64,000 nucleotides of DNA from G963704535 sp963704535 (lineage in GTDB: Bacteria; Chloroflexota; Chloroflexia; Chloroflexales; Roseiflexaceae). Location of the stretch: NCBI GenBank assembly GCA_963704535.1, contig OY969916.1, forward strand, positions 9,486,001 through 9,550,000. Reading direction: 5' to 3'. Positions 10,234-22,400 of this stretch are shown one piece after another (the first letter of the stretch is position 1; each line of letters starts with the position of its first letter). The notes below the pieces were generated by a model. That model was not told the DNA's origin. It was given only the letters and a program-made list of their open reading frames with translations, and did not search any database. The position numbers and the translations under genes were made by a program.

Positions 10234-10244
10234 TGATAGATATA

Positions 10245-10263
10245 GGCGACCGCAAGGGTCGCC
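10245..10263. repeat. REP hairpin abutting the right IS end
   Basis: Perfect 7-bp stem ggcgacc/ggtcgcc with 5-nt loop gcaag. It mirrors the hairpin at 7286-7304 on the other side of the IS block. Confidence 0.85.
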
Positions 10264-10358
10264 CCCACCTCGGTGATGTTGATAGAATCTTGCTCGAATC
10301 ACGAGGCGGGGGCAGCGCGCTACCACGCTGCCCCCGCCCCATGCCGACATGACACCGA

Positions 10359-12077
<1,719 letters not shown>

Positions 12078-12131
12078 CACCAGATCCCTCCTCTTTTCTG
12101 CTAAGCGCAAGCTATCGCACGTTCCATCCGA

Positions 12132-12247
12132 GTTGGGTGGAGTGATTTGGAGGGTGGCCCCCTCCAAGCCTCCCCTTTTCTCGGAACGAGCACAACGTGG
12201 GTGGGAGAGACTGAGGGGGCTGCCCCCTCAAACCCCCTTTTTCTCGA
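12132..12247. repeat. Two palindromic elements between chitinase and deacetylase genes
   Basis: Two imperfect palindromes: one with core ggagggtggccccctcc, then one with core ctgagggggctgccccctca. Both end in a C/T tract and ttctcg. They fill the space upstream of the chitinase gene. Confidence 0.8.
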
Positions 12248-12274
12248 ATTATTCGGCTTGCTACCTCCTCTCGA

Positions 12275-13060
12275 CTAATCTACAATCCACAGCCGCTCGG
12301 CGTGGCCCCCGCCCTCCCCGCCCAGCCCCTTGGCGTAGCCGCTGACCGCGCGCCCCATCGCCTCGGCGCCGCCGAACAGCTCGGTGAGCTGGCTGGCGTA
12401 CGCCTCGACCGCGCCGATCTTCCCCGCCAGGGTCCCGTCGATATCGATCACGCGGGCGTGGAGCGGCGCCCCGATGCCGGCCATCCGCATTTCAAGCGCC
12501 CCCGGCTTTGCAACATAAGGGAAGTCTTCGTAAAAGGTACTCACGTTGTTCATGCCATCGCGGGCAGCGGCGTAGGTGAGCAGGTGGTCGACATGGTTGC
12601 CGACCCCGAGTGGTGCGTACAGCGTCGCGCCCGGCGCGCGCTCGCGCAGCACGCCGATGAACTGCCGCAGCGCGGGGAGCAGCGGGTCCTCCGGCGCGGG
12701 CGTCGCGAACAGGGTGGCGCGGGCGTTGTACGCCTGGGGGAAGCGGTAGATCGCGTCGAGCATCCCGGCCCAATGGTAGTCGGCGCCCAGCCGCTCCATC
12801 GCCAGCGCATCCTCGCGCAGCCGCGCAGCCACGACCTGGTCGGGGCCGAGCGCCCACTGGCCATGGAACTCCTGCGCCAGCTCGCTGAACGGCCCCTCCG
12901 GCGCCGGCGCCAGGGTGCAGAGCGTGACCACCAGCACCCGCTGGCCGGCCCGCTGCCCGACGATCGCGCCGCCGCACGAGAGCGCGGCGTCGTCCAGGTG
13001 CGGCGAAAGGTAGATGTGGTCGTAGTTTTGCTGGATCTGTTCGAGGTCGGTGATACGCAT
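12275..13060 (-). CDS. PIG-L/LmbE-family zinc deacetylase
   Basis: A 261-residue protein. Zinc-site motifs are YLSPHLDDAALSCGG (PHxDD) and VGNHVDHLLTY (HxxH), as in GlcNAc-PI, bacillithiol and mycothiol deacetylases and diacetylchitobiose deacetylases. It removes N-acetyl groups from GlcNAc-containing substrates, cytoplasmically since there is no signal peptide. Its place between a chitinase and a beta-N-acetylhexosaminidase supports a chitooligosaccharide substrate, which is inference. The length is normal and the frame intact. Confidence 0.85.
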   Translation of the reverse strand: MRITDLEQIQQNYDHIYLSPHLDDAALSCGGAIVGQRAGQRVLVVTLCTLAPAPEGPFSELAQEFHGQWALGPDQVVAARLREDALAMERLGADYHWAGMLDAIYRFPQAYNARATLFATPAPEDPLLPALRQFIGVLRERAPGATLYAPLGVGNHVDHLLTYAAARDGMNNVSTFYEDFPYVAKPGALEMRMAGIGAPLHARVIDIDGTLAGKIGAVEAYASQLTELFGGAEAMGRAVSGYAKGLGGEGGGHAERLWIVD

Positions 13061-13071
13061 TCAGTATCCTC

Positions 13072-13130
13072 TTTACAATGTGGGTGGGGGAGACTGAGGG
13101 GGCAGCCCCCCTCAAACCCCCTTTTTTCTC
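13072..13130. repeat. Palindromic element between nagZ-like and deacetylase genes
   Basis: It begins tttacaatgtgggtggggg. The core is gactgagggggcagccccc followed by ctcaaa and a T/C tract. The same variant occurs at 35794, 38206 and 57054. Confidence 0.85.
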
Positions 13131-14724
13131 TACAGGCCGTGGCCCAGCGGGTACATCTCTGGGATCGAGACCGGCAGCCGCCCGGCGAACGGGATCTCGC
13201 CCCACAGCGCCTTGGCCAGCGCCTCAACCGACGGCGGCAGAATGCTGTAGGTGCAGGCGAACGTCGGCGCGGACGGGTAGACGGCCAGGTCGTACGGCAT
13301 CCGCAGCGCGACCGCGATCGTCGGGACGCCGCTGCCCAGGATCGCGTTCACCAGCGCGGCCTGGCCCGGCTGCGCCGTGGCGTTGATCGTCCCCACGATC
13401 ACCAAGTCATAGTCGCCCAGCCGCTGCCGCAGCTCGTCGATCTCGCTCGCGCTCGGGTCGGCCGCGACGACGAACTCGTCGGTGGCGCGGTGGTAGGCCC
13501 GCACCGCCTCGGCCAGGCCGCAGGTCACGTAGGACGAGGTGTCGGCCGGCGTCAGGTCCACCGGCTGGGCACGATCACCGCGATGCGCCCGTCGGGCCGC
13601 AGCCGCAGCGGCAGCCGCCGCGCGTCGTCGCGCACCAGCGTGACCGAGCGGGCCGCGATCTCGGCCGCCAGCGCCTGGTGCTCGGCCGAGCCCACGACGT
13701 CGAGCGGCGGGCGCGGCCGGTCGGCCAGCCAGCGCTTCAGCGCCAGCACCCGCGCCGCCGAGGCCATAACCTCGGCGGGCGCCAGCAGCCTGCGCTGCGC
13801 GGCCTGCACCATGCCGGCGTAGACACTCTGCTGGAGGGTATTGCTCTTGAGCAGCAGCAGGTCCACGCCGGCGGCCGTCGCGGCTAGCGCGTCGATCACC
13901 AGCGCCGGCCCCTGGCCGATCGCGGCCATGTCCATTGCATCGCTGATGATTACGCCGTCGAAGCCCAGCTCACCGCGCAGGACCGTGCGGAGCAGCGTGG
14001 GCGAGAGGGTCGCCGGCAGTGGCATCCCGTCGTCGAACGCCGGCAGCGCGACGTGGGCGGTCATCACCAGGCGCACACCGGCGGCGATCGCGGCCGCGAA
14101 TGGCGGGAACTCGACCCGCCGCAGCCGCTCGCGCTCGTGCGTCACGACGACGACCCCGTCATGGGTGTCGGTGGGGGTGTCGCCGTGGCCGGGGAAGTGC
14201 TTGGCCGTCGCGGCCACGCCGGCAGCCTGCATCCCCTGCGCCATCGCCGCGCTGAGCCTGGCGACCAGGGCCGGGTCTTCGCCAAACGAGCGGGTGCCGA
14301 TCACCGGGTTGCGCGGGTTGACATTGACATCGCAGATCGGGGCGTAGTTGACATTGATGCCCAGCGCGGCCAGTTCGGCCCCCAGCGCCTGCCCGGCCCG
14401 GTAGGCCAGCTCGGTCGAGCCGCAGGCCCCCAGCGCCAGGTTGCCGGGGAACAGCGTCGTGCCGCCGTCGATCGCCACGAGCTGCCCGCCCTCCTGGTCG
14501 ACCGCGATCAGCAGCGCGGGCTGGCCGGCGGCAGCCGCCGCCTGCTGGAGCGCGTCGGTCAGCCCGCGCACCTGCGCGGGGCCGGAGATATTGAGCGCGC
14601 GGAACAGCGTCACCCCGCCGACGTGCTGGCGCCCAAGCGTAGCGAGGAAGTCGGGCGGCAGCTCGGCGCCGTCGAAGCCCAACATCAACTTCTGGCCGAT
14701 CGCCTGCTCCAACGTCAGCTTCAT
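13130..14724 (-). CDS. nagZ: GH3 beta-N-acetylhexosaminidase (NagZ-like), frame disrupted near 13560
   Basis: About 531 residues in two frames. The N-terminal GH3 barrel has TAKHFPGHGDTPTDTHDG, the KH(S/F)PGHG-type loop carrying the His/Asp pair of NagZ enzymes, and the nucleophile segment GVIISDAMDMAAIG. The C-terminal alpha/beta domain continues in a second frame from DLTPADTSSYV to the stop at 13130. The join is best explained by one lost C in a run (ccc) near 13560, so it is probably a sequence error. The enzyme releases terminal GlcNAc from chitooligosaccharides or muropeptides. No signal peptide was seen, hence cytoplasmic. The chitinase upstream in the pathway is encoded next door. Confidence 0.88.
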
Positions 14725-14736
14725 AGTGCCTCCACG

Positions 14737-14790
14737 GTAGAGATTGGAGATTGGAGATTGGAGATCAGGTCGTCGTTACCAATCTCCAGG
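14737..14790. repeat. Heptamer (gagattg) palindrome upstream of nagZ-like gene
   Basis: Three tandem gagattg units face accaatctccagg, forming a hairpin about 15 nt upstream of the minus-strand start at 14724. From 14790 to 14997 nothing else is recognised except a GC-rich run of cgg/cgc trinucleotides near 14830. Confidence 0.7.
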
Positions 14791-14997
14791 GTATGTGCAG
14801 CGGTGTGATACTATGCCTCTAAATGTAGCGCGGCGGCGGCGGCGGCGCAACGGCAAAAAAACGTAACTTTGCCGGCGATATGATGCCTGGCCGAGGCACC
14901 CAGTAGGCATCTGCCTAGGTAATGGCGCGCTGGACAAGCGCCGCGCACTACGTATAAAATGGCGGGAGTTACGCGGAGCGAGCCGTGGAGGACCGCC

Positions 14998-17681
14998 ATG
15001 CAGCAAACCCAGTCCGGGGAGCCACTCGGTCGCCCGGCCGGGCTGGAGCGCCTGCCCCAGCAGCACCTACCGCTCCCGATCACGCCGCTGATCGGTCGCG
15101 AGCAGGAGCTTGCCGCCGTGTGTACCCTGCTCCGGCGCGCCGACGTGCGCCTGCTGACGCTGGCTGGCGCCGGCGGCGTCGGCAAGACGCGCTTGGGGCT
15201 CCAGGTCGCCGCCGAAAGCGCGGCCGCCTTCGCCGACGGCGTGTACTTTGTCTCGCTCGCCCCGCTCGGCGACCCGCGCTTCGTCGTCTCGGCGATCGCC
15301 CAGGCCTTGGAGCTGCGCGAGGCCGACGATCAGCCGCTGCTCAAGCACGTCCAATCCTACCTGCGCGACCGGCACCTGCTGCTGCTGCTGGACAACTTCG
15401 AGCAGGTGGTTGAGGCCGCGCCGCTGGTGGTGAGTTTGCTGGCGGCGTGCCCGCGCCTGAAGGTGCTTGTCACCAGCCGGGCCGTGCTGCGGGTGGCCGG
15501 CGAGCATACCTTTGTGGTACCGCCGCTGGCGCTGCCCAACCCGCTGCCCGCCGGGCAGCAGCTCCCCGACCTTGAGACGCTCCACCAGCACGCGGCGGTG
15601 CTCCTGTTCTTGGAGCGGGCGCGCGCCGCCCGGCCCGGCTTCGCGCTGACGTCCGAGAACGGGGCGGCAGTGCTGGAGATCTGCCGGCGCTTGGAAGGGT
15701 TGCCGCTGGCGATCGAGCTGGCCGCCGCCCGGCTCAAGCTGCTGGCGCCCCAGGCGCTGCTGGCGCGCCTCAGTAGTCGCCTGACCCTGCTGACCGAGGG
15801 CACGCGCGACCTGCTGGCCCACCAGCAGACGCTGCGCCGCGCGATCGATTGGAGCTACGACCTGCTGGAGCCAGCCGAGCAACTCCTGTTCACGCGCCTA
15901 GCGGTGTTTGCGGGCGGGTGGACGCTGGAGGCGGCCGAAGCCGTCGCTTCGGAATTGAAAATTGAAAATGAAGAATTGAGAACAGACCCCAATGCCGCCA
16001 TTCTCAATTCTCAATTCTCAATTCTCAATTCTCTCGCGGCGCTCCTCGACAACAGCATGCTGTTCCAGACCGAGGCGCGCGGGTATGCACAGGGTGAGCC
16101 GCGCTTCGGGATGCTGGAGACGATCCGCGAGTATGCGCTGGAGCGGCTGCATGCGCGGAATCCCGACCCTTCCCTCCCCTTCGCTCCCACAGCTCCTGAG
16201 GAATCCCGACGTAGGGAGGGGCTTGTCGAAGGGCAGGGCGGGCGTCAGGATTCCGCAGGGAGGGGGCAAGAGGCCGAGGCCGTGCGGCGGCGCCATGCGG
16301 CCTACGACATGGCCCTGGCCGAGCGCGCCGAGCCGGAGTTGATCGGCCCGGCCCAGGTCGCCTGGCTCGACCGGCTGGAGCAGGAACACGACAATCTGCG
16401 TGCGGCGCTCCAATGGGCGATCGAGCGGGAGCAGGCCGAAACCGCCGCGCGCATTGCCGGGGCGGTGTGGCGGTTCTGGCACGTGCGCGGGCACCTGGCC
16501 GAGGGGCGCCAGTGGCTCGACGCCGCCGTGGGTCTCAGCGGCGCCCCGCGCTCGCCCGCGCGTGCCAAGGCGCTGTGCGGGGCGGGCTGGACGGCCAACC
16601 TGCAAGGCGCCGTCGAGCAGGCCGAGCAGTTCTTTCAAGAAAGCCTGGCGCTCTCGCGCGAACTGCGGGAGCCCCACGGCGTCGGCATGGCCCTCGGCGG
16701 CATGGCGCATGGCCCACCTCCAGGGCGACTATACCCGCGCCGAGGCGCTATACCGGGAAAGCCTGGCGCTGCTGCGCGACCTGGGCGACACCGAGGAGAT
16801 CGCCTGGGTGCTCATCCGCCTGGGTCTGCTGGCGCTGGAGCAGGATGACGCGGCACGGGCGGTCGCGCTGTTCGAGGAAAGCCTGGCCAGCTTCCAGGCG
16901 GTCGGGTTCACCTGGGGCATCACCTGGGCGCTGACCTACCTGGGCAACGCGGCCCTGGCGCAGGGCCAGTACGCCAGGGCTGCGGCGCTGTACGACAAGA
17001 GCCTGGCTCACTTCGCGGAGCTGGGCGACAAGGGCAGCATGGCCACGGCGCTCATGAATCTGGGCCGCGCCGCGCTGGCGCAGGGCGATGCGGTGCAGGC
17101 GGCCGCCCGCTACAAGGAAAGCCTGGCGCTCTACCAGGGCGTCCGGGATACGCTGGGCATCGCCGAGTGCCTGGAGGTGATCGCGGCGCTGATCTGGGAG
17201 CGTGGCGAGGCGCGCTGGGCTGTCCGGCTGCTGGCGCTGGCGATGGTGCTGCGGAACGATCTGAACGCGCGCCTGTCGCCGGTCGAGCGCGCTGGTTACG
17301 ACCGGCTCCTGGCGCAGGCCCAGGCCCAGCTCGGCGCGCCGGCGTTTCAGGTCGGCGCTGGTGGATGGCCGGGCGCTGGACCTGGGCCAGGTGATCGGGG
17401 CGCTTGACCCGGCATGGTTCTCGCCGGTACGAGCCGTCCCGCTGCCCGCCCCGGCAACCCCTGCCGGCGCCACGCCGCCCGCTATGCAGGCCGGGCTGAC
17501 GGCGCGCGAACGGGAGGTGCTGCGGCTGGTCGCCACCGGCAGCACCGACGCCCAGGTCGCCCAAATGCTCCACGTCAGCCCGCGCACCATCAACGCGCAC
17601 CTGCGCTCGATCTACGGCAAGCTGGGCGTCTCCTCACGCAGCGCGGCCACACGTTTCGCGATCGACCATCATCTGCTCTAA
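14998..17681 (+). CDS. NB-ARC/TPR/LuxR (STAND) transcriptional regulator, two frame changes
   Basis: About 890 residues in three frames. The N-terminal NTPase starts at LIGREQELA with Walker A LAGAGGVGKTRLGLQ and kinase-2 HLLLLLDNFEQV. Then come an arm region, TPRs (ESLAL-type repeats, 16.6-17.2 kb), and a C-terminal LuxR/GerE HTH (LTAREREVLRLVATGSTDAQ). It is an ATP-driven, ligand-gated activator of the MalT/STAND type; the inducer is unknown. The ATG at 14998 has TGGAGG upstream. The frame shifts +1 near 16706 and again near 17370; all three parts keep family sequence. Two palindromic repeats lie inside the coding sequence, in frame (15951-16036 and 16160-16275). Confidence 0.85.
15951..16036. 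repeat. In-frame palindromic heptamer repeat inside the NB-ARC/LuxR gene
   Basis: gaattgaaaattg copies on one arm and five ttctcaa units on the other form a long inverted repeat. It is translated (ELKIENEELR, then AILNSQFSILNS) between AAEAVAS and LAALLDNSMLF, where relatives are expected to be continuous. Confidence 0.75.
16160..16275. repeat. Second in-frame repeat insertion in the NB-ARC/LuxR gene
   Basis: Two related arms (aatcccgac with gtagggagggg, and aggattccgcagggaggggg) encode a Pro/Gly/Arg-rich stretch between ALERLHA and EAEAVRRRHA. It looks like an inserted low-complexity element, kept in frame. Confidence 0.5.
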
Positions 17682-17687
17682 GAGACT

Positions 17688-17957
17688 ATTTGAAAAGGGG
17701 GAGTTTGAGGGGGCCGCCCCTCAAGAATCCCCTTCCCAACCGGATCGTAGGGGCTGTTTGAAAAGGGGGAGTTTGAGGGGGCCGCCCCTCAAGAATCCCC
17801 TTCCCAACCGGATCGTAGGGGCTGTTTGAAAAGGGGGAGTTTGAGGGGGCCGCCCCTCAAGAATCCTCTTCCCAACCCGGATCGTAGGGGCCGTTTGAAA
17901 AGGGGGAGTTTGAGGGGGCCGCCCCTCAAGAATCCTCTTCCCAACCCGGATCGTAGG
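17688..17957. repeat. Tandem array of four 68-bp palindromic units
   Basis: Units start at aaaagggggagtttgag at 17693, 17761, 17829 and 17898 (periods 68, 68, 69). Each holds the palindrome tgagggggccgcccctca and ends cccaaccggatcgtagggg. There are no unique spacers. The array follows the LuxR gene stop and precedes the repeat-protein gene at 18145. Confidence 0.92.
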
Positions 17958-18144
17958 GATTGTCAGTTGCGCCGCAACTGACAACTGACGACAGACAATT
18001 CCGCTCGCAAATTGAAACAAAAGCGCACACATCCCCAGGTTGCCCGGCCTCCGTTCCAAAGGTGCATAGCGTGAGTACCCAAACAGCCCGCCGGACAGAC
18101 CCTCCATCCGGCGGCATACGCGCCGATAGGCGTAGGAGACAACT

Positions 18145-19029
18145 ATGCAACGGAACGGAAAGACGGCCAAGGCCGACGCAGCGACATTCCAGGCTGACGC
18201 AACAGCATCCCAGGCCGACGCAGCGACGCCCCAAGCCGACGCAGCGACATTCCAGGCATTCGCAACAGCATCCCAGGCCGACGCAACCACATCCCAGGCC
18301 GACGCAGCGATGCCCCAAGCCGACGCAACCACATCCCAGGCATTCGCAACAGCATCCCAGGCCGACGCAACCACATCCCAGGCTCCGGCGCGGTCGCAGT
18401 TTACTCTGGGATACCGCGCCAAGGACAGCATGGAGCAGCGCCTGCTGGCCGCGAAGGTCGCGATCGAGGGAGTGCTGGCGGACCCGGCACTGCAAAGTGC
18501 CCTCACGTCCTACAGCTACAACCTGGCCCGCATGCAGCAAGGCAAAACCCTGCTCGACCAGGCCCAGGCGCTGGTCCAGCAGCAGCGCGCCCGGATGGGC
18601 GACCAGCGCAGAGCGACCGAGACGCGCGACACGACCCAAGCCCAGGCCAACGCCCTCTACATGCGCCAAGTTGCTATCGCGCGGGTGGCGCTGCGCGACG
18701 ACCCCGGCGTGGCCCAGGCGCTCGACCTAGCCGCTGCCCGCAAGACCACGTTCGCCGGCTGGCTCATGCAGGCCCAGCAGTTCTACGCCAACACCCTGAA
18801 CGACGCGGCGATCCTGATCAGGCTGGCGGCCTACGGGCTGGCGACCGAGCAGCTTGAGCAAGGGCAGGCACAGGTGGCGGCGGTGGCGGCCGACGTGGTG
18901 GCGCAACAGCAGCGCAAGGATGTGAAGCAGGAGGCCACACGGGCGCGCGACGCGGCGCTCCGGGCGCTCGACGACTGGATGCGGGATTTCAACGCCATCG
19001 CGCGGGTGGCGCTGGCCGAGCTGCGCTAG
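18145..19029 (+). CDS. Protein with N-terminal heptapeptide repeats and helical domain
   Basis: A 294-residue protein of unknown function. Residues about 8-90 are about eleven 7-residue repeats of the ADATTSQ/ADAATPQ/AFATASQ type, encoded by a 21-bp tandem repeat. From about residue 95 a charged helical domain follows (GYRAKDSMEQRLLAAKVAIE), probably coiled coil, with no catalytic motif. AGGAGA lies before the ATG. No signal peptide was seen. It is next to a STAND-WD40 gene in the same orientation, 440 nt away. The repeat number is a candidate for slippage variation. Confidence 0.75.
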   Translation: MQRNGKTAKADAATFQADATASQADAATPQADAATFQAFATASQADATTSQADAAMPQADATTSQAFATASQADATTSQAPARSQFTLGYRAKDSMEQRLLAAKVAIEGVLADPALQSALTSYSYNLARMQQGKTLLDQAQALVQQQRARMGDQRRATETRDTTQAQANALYMRQVAIARVALRDDPGVAQALDLAAARKTTFAGWLMQAQQFYANTLNDAAILIRLAAYGLATEQLEQGQAQVAAVAADVVAQQQRKDVKQEATRARDAALRALDDWMRDFNAIARVALAELR

Positions 19030-19467
19030 AACCAATACTCTTCAATAGGACCGTGCTCAGACCAGACAGGTCTTGGGGAAGGCATCGAAAGCGCCTGAGC
19101 CAGATCTGTCTGGTCTTATTAGACTCCATCCCTCGCCCCGCTTCACTTCCACCCCGCGCGATGCTATACTGAGCCACGACACGCACCTGGCGACGATCAC
19201 GTAGCCGATCATCGGGCGCGACGATCATTCGCCGGGACACGGCGATGGGGATGATGCGCCGAACGGTCATCGGGCGCGACGATCATTCGCCGGGACACAA
19301 CGAATGCCGTAGGGGCGTAGCAGTTGCCCCCATCGATCAATGCACGTTGTCATTGCGGGCAACTGCTACGCCCCTGCCCACATTGTCGCCGCCGCGAACA
19401 TTGTCGCCGCCGCGGGCATTGCCATCGTCGCAGGCGCGGCCACGGCACCACACATCGGTAATCATTG
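19030..19467. repeat. Intergenic repeat region with hairpins and a direct repeat
   Basis: It contains three structures. The first is an imperfect inverted repeat, agaccagacaggtct at 19052 facing agatctgtctggtct near 19106-19120. The second is a direct repeat of about 33 bp beginning catcgggcgcgacgatcatt (19210 and 19268). The third is a perfect 19-bp inverted repeat, aggggcgtagcagttgccc at 19311-19329 and its complement at 19357-19375. Short cattgtcgccgccgcg repeats follow. No gene is seen. Confidence 0.8.
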
Positions 19468-22400
19468 ATGGACGACACCGCCAACATCGAGCAGAACCTG
19501 CGCGCCGCGCTCCCTCCTGACCAACACCCGCAGGTCGGGCGGCTGGCCCATGCGCTGGCCGACCTGGCCGCCGCGCCCCTACGACCGGAGCAGGCCCGCG
19601 CCCGCCTCGCCGATCCCGATCTCGTCGCGGCGCTGCGTTCGCTGGTCGGGCAGCCCCTGACGCTGGCCGGCGGCGATGTGATCACGGTCGGCAACCTCAA
19701 GGAGAACAAAGGGACGGCCGTCGGCGCCGGGGCGATCGCCATCGCCGACCTGGCGATCCACATCCACCAGCAGGCGCCGCTCGCCATGTCGCCGCCGTCC
19801 ATGGCCCCGCCGCCGCCGCCCGACTTCGTGCCCCGCCCGGTCGAGTTCGGGCGCATCATCGCCCACCTGCTCGACGCCGACGGCGCGGCGCCGGTGGCGC
19901 TCACGGCGGCGCTGCGTGGGGCCAGCGGCTACGGCAAGACTACGCTGGCCGCCGCGATCTGCCGGGACAGGCGCGTGCGGGCCGCTTTTCCCGGCGGCAT
20001 CCTATGGGTGACACTTGGTGAGCGTCCGGCGCCCAGCGACCTGACCGCCCGCATCGCCGACCTGGTCGAGCGCCTGGATGGTCGGCGCCCCGGCTTCGCC
20101 AGTGTGGAGGCGGCCACCGAGGCCCTGGCGACGGCGCTGGCCGACAATACGCTGCTGCTGGTGATCGACGATGTCTGGGATGGTGAGCACCTCCGGCCGT
20201 TCCTCCAGGGCGGGCCGCGCTGCACGCGACTTGTCACCACCCGCCTGCGCGACACCCTGCCGTCCGGCGCGAGGACGGTGGATGTGGACGCGATGCGCCA
20301 GGATGAGGCGCTGGCGTTGCTGGTCGCCGGGCTGGCGCCGCTCCCCGGCCACGTGGGCGCGCTGCGGGCGCTGGCGGCCCGGCTGGGCGAGTGGCCGCTG
20401 TTGCTCAAGCTGATCAACGGCGTGCTGCGCGAGCAGATCGACTTGGGTGCGACGCTCGACGCCGCGCTGGCCTACGTCGATGAGGGGCTAGCCGAGGAAG
20501 GGCTGATCGCCTTCGACACGCTCACCGCCGAGGGTCGTAACCACGCCGTCGCCCGCACCCTGGGCGTCAGTCTGGCCCGGCTGAACGACGCCGAGCGGGC
20601 GCGCTTCGCTGAGCTGGCGATCTTCCCCGAGGACATCACCATCCCACTAGCGACGCTGGGTCGCTACTGGCACGTGACCGGCGGGCTGTCGTCGTTCGCC
20701 GTCAAGCAGCTCTGCGCCCGGCTGTTTCGGCTCTCGCTGCTGCTGGCCTACGATGGGGCCGCGCAGACCATCCGGCTCCACGACGTCGTGCGCGGTTACT
20801 TGGAGCATGCCTACGCCACCGAGCTGACCCGGCTCCACGCCGCCCTGCTCGACGCTCACCGCCCGCCGTCCGGCGCCTGGGCCGACCTCCCGTACGACGA
20901 GCCGTACTTGTGGGACCCCCTAGTGCTGCACCTGGCCAGGGCCGGGCGCGGCGACGAACTAGCGGCGACCGCCGCCGACCTGCGCTACCTGGCGATCAAG
21001 ACCTTCCTGCGCGAGTCGCTGGCGGCCGAGGGCGACCTGCTGGCGGCGGAGCTGGCGGCGCCGGACGATGCCATACTGCGCCAACTGCGCCGCAGCTTCG
21101 TCCAGTGCGGCCACCTGCTGAACGCCTGCGCCGACCTGGAGACGCTGAAGGCTACGCTCCACAGCCGGCTGTGCCACATTTCGGTGTTGGCACCGTTGGC
21201 GGCTCACTTCGAGCCGGCGCTGGCGCGGCCTTACCTGGCGCCGCGCCACCCGCTGCCCGACCTGCCCGACCCGGCGCTGGTACGCACGCTTACCGGGCAT
21301 ACGGATAGGGTGTACGGCTGCGCGGTGAGCGCGGACGGGCAAGTGGTGGTGTCGGCCTCATCGGACTTCACGCTTAAGGTCTGGGACGTCAGCAGTGGTC
21401 AGGAACGCGCCACGCTTGAAGGGCATACGGGTGCGGTGAATGGCTGCGCGGTGAGCGCGGACGGACGGGTGGTCGTCTCGACCTCAAATGACGGCACACT
21501 CAAGGTCTGGGACGCCAGCAGCGGCCATGAACGCGCCACACTTGAAGGGCATACGAATTGGGTGAATGGCTGCGCGGTGAGCGCGGACGGACGGGTGGTG
21601 GTGTCGGCCTCATCGGACTTCACGCTCAAGGTCTGGGACGTCAGCAGTGGCCAGGAACGCACCACATTTGAAGGGCATACGGGCGAAGTGCGGGGCTGCG
21701 CGATGAGCGTGGACGGGCAAGTGATGGTGTCAGCCTCAAATGATGGCACGCTCAAGATCTGGGACGCGAGTAGCGGGCAGGAACGCGCCACGCTTGAAGG
21801 GCATACAGATGATGGCACGCTCAAGATCTGGGACGCGAGTAGCGGGCAGGAACGCGCCACGCTTGAAGGGCATACAGATTGGGTGCGGAGCTGCGCGATG
21901 AGCGCGAACGGGCGGGTGGTGGTGTCAGCCTCGTTTGACCGCACACTCAAGGTCTGGGACGCGAGTAGCGGGCAGGAACGCGCCACGCTTGAAGGGCATA
22001 CGGGCGAGGTGCGGGGCTGCGCGGTGAGCGCGGACGGGCAAGTGATGGTGTCAGCCTCAGAGGACGGCACGCTCAAAGTCTGGGACACCAGCAGCGGCCG
22101 GGAACGCGCCACACTTGAAGGGCATACGGGTGCGGTGAATGGCTGCGCGGTGAGTGCGGACGGGCAGGTGGTGGTCTCGGCCTCATCGGACTTCACGCTC
22201 AAGGTCTGGGATGCGAGTAGCAACCAGGAGCGCGCCACGCTTGAAGGGCATACGGGCGAGGTGCGGGGCTGCGCGGTGAGTGCGGACGGGCAGGTGGTGG
22301 TCTCGGCCTCAGAAGACGGCACGCTCAAGGTCTGGGACGCCAAGAGCGGCCAGGAGCGCGCCAAGCTTGAAGGGCATACGAATGTGGTGAATGGCTGCGC

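Larger units (their letters stand above)
7305..10244 (+). mobile_element. IS4-type insertion sequence, split in its right end by a second IS
   Basis: The left end is tatatctatcaagctaa (7305-7321). Taking out the inner IS (8723-10233) and one copy of its TGATA duplication rebuilds a right end, ttagcttgatagatata, that is the exact reverse complement: a 17-bp perfect inverted repeat. The unsplit element is about 1,424 bp. Both outer ends touch REP hairpins (7286-7304 and 10245-10263), suggesting insertion into a REP pair. No direct duplication of the flanks was found. Confidence 0.85.

Noticed and set aside
12302..13822. Long plus-strand ORF (506 residues)
   Set aside because: Arg/Gly/Ala-rich shadow opposite the PIG-L and GH3 genes, whose catalytic motifs are clear on the minus strand.
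17721..18506. Minus-strand ORF with AWDVVAS-type repeats
   Set aside because: It reads antisense through the 68-bp array and the heptapeptide repeat gene; no ribosome site or family match.
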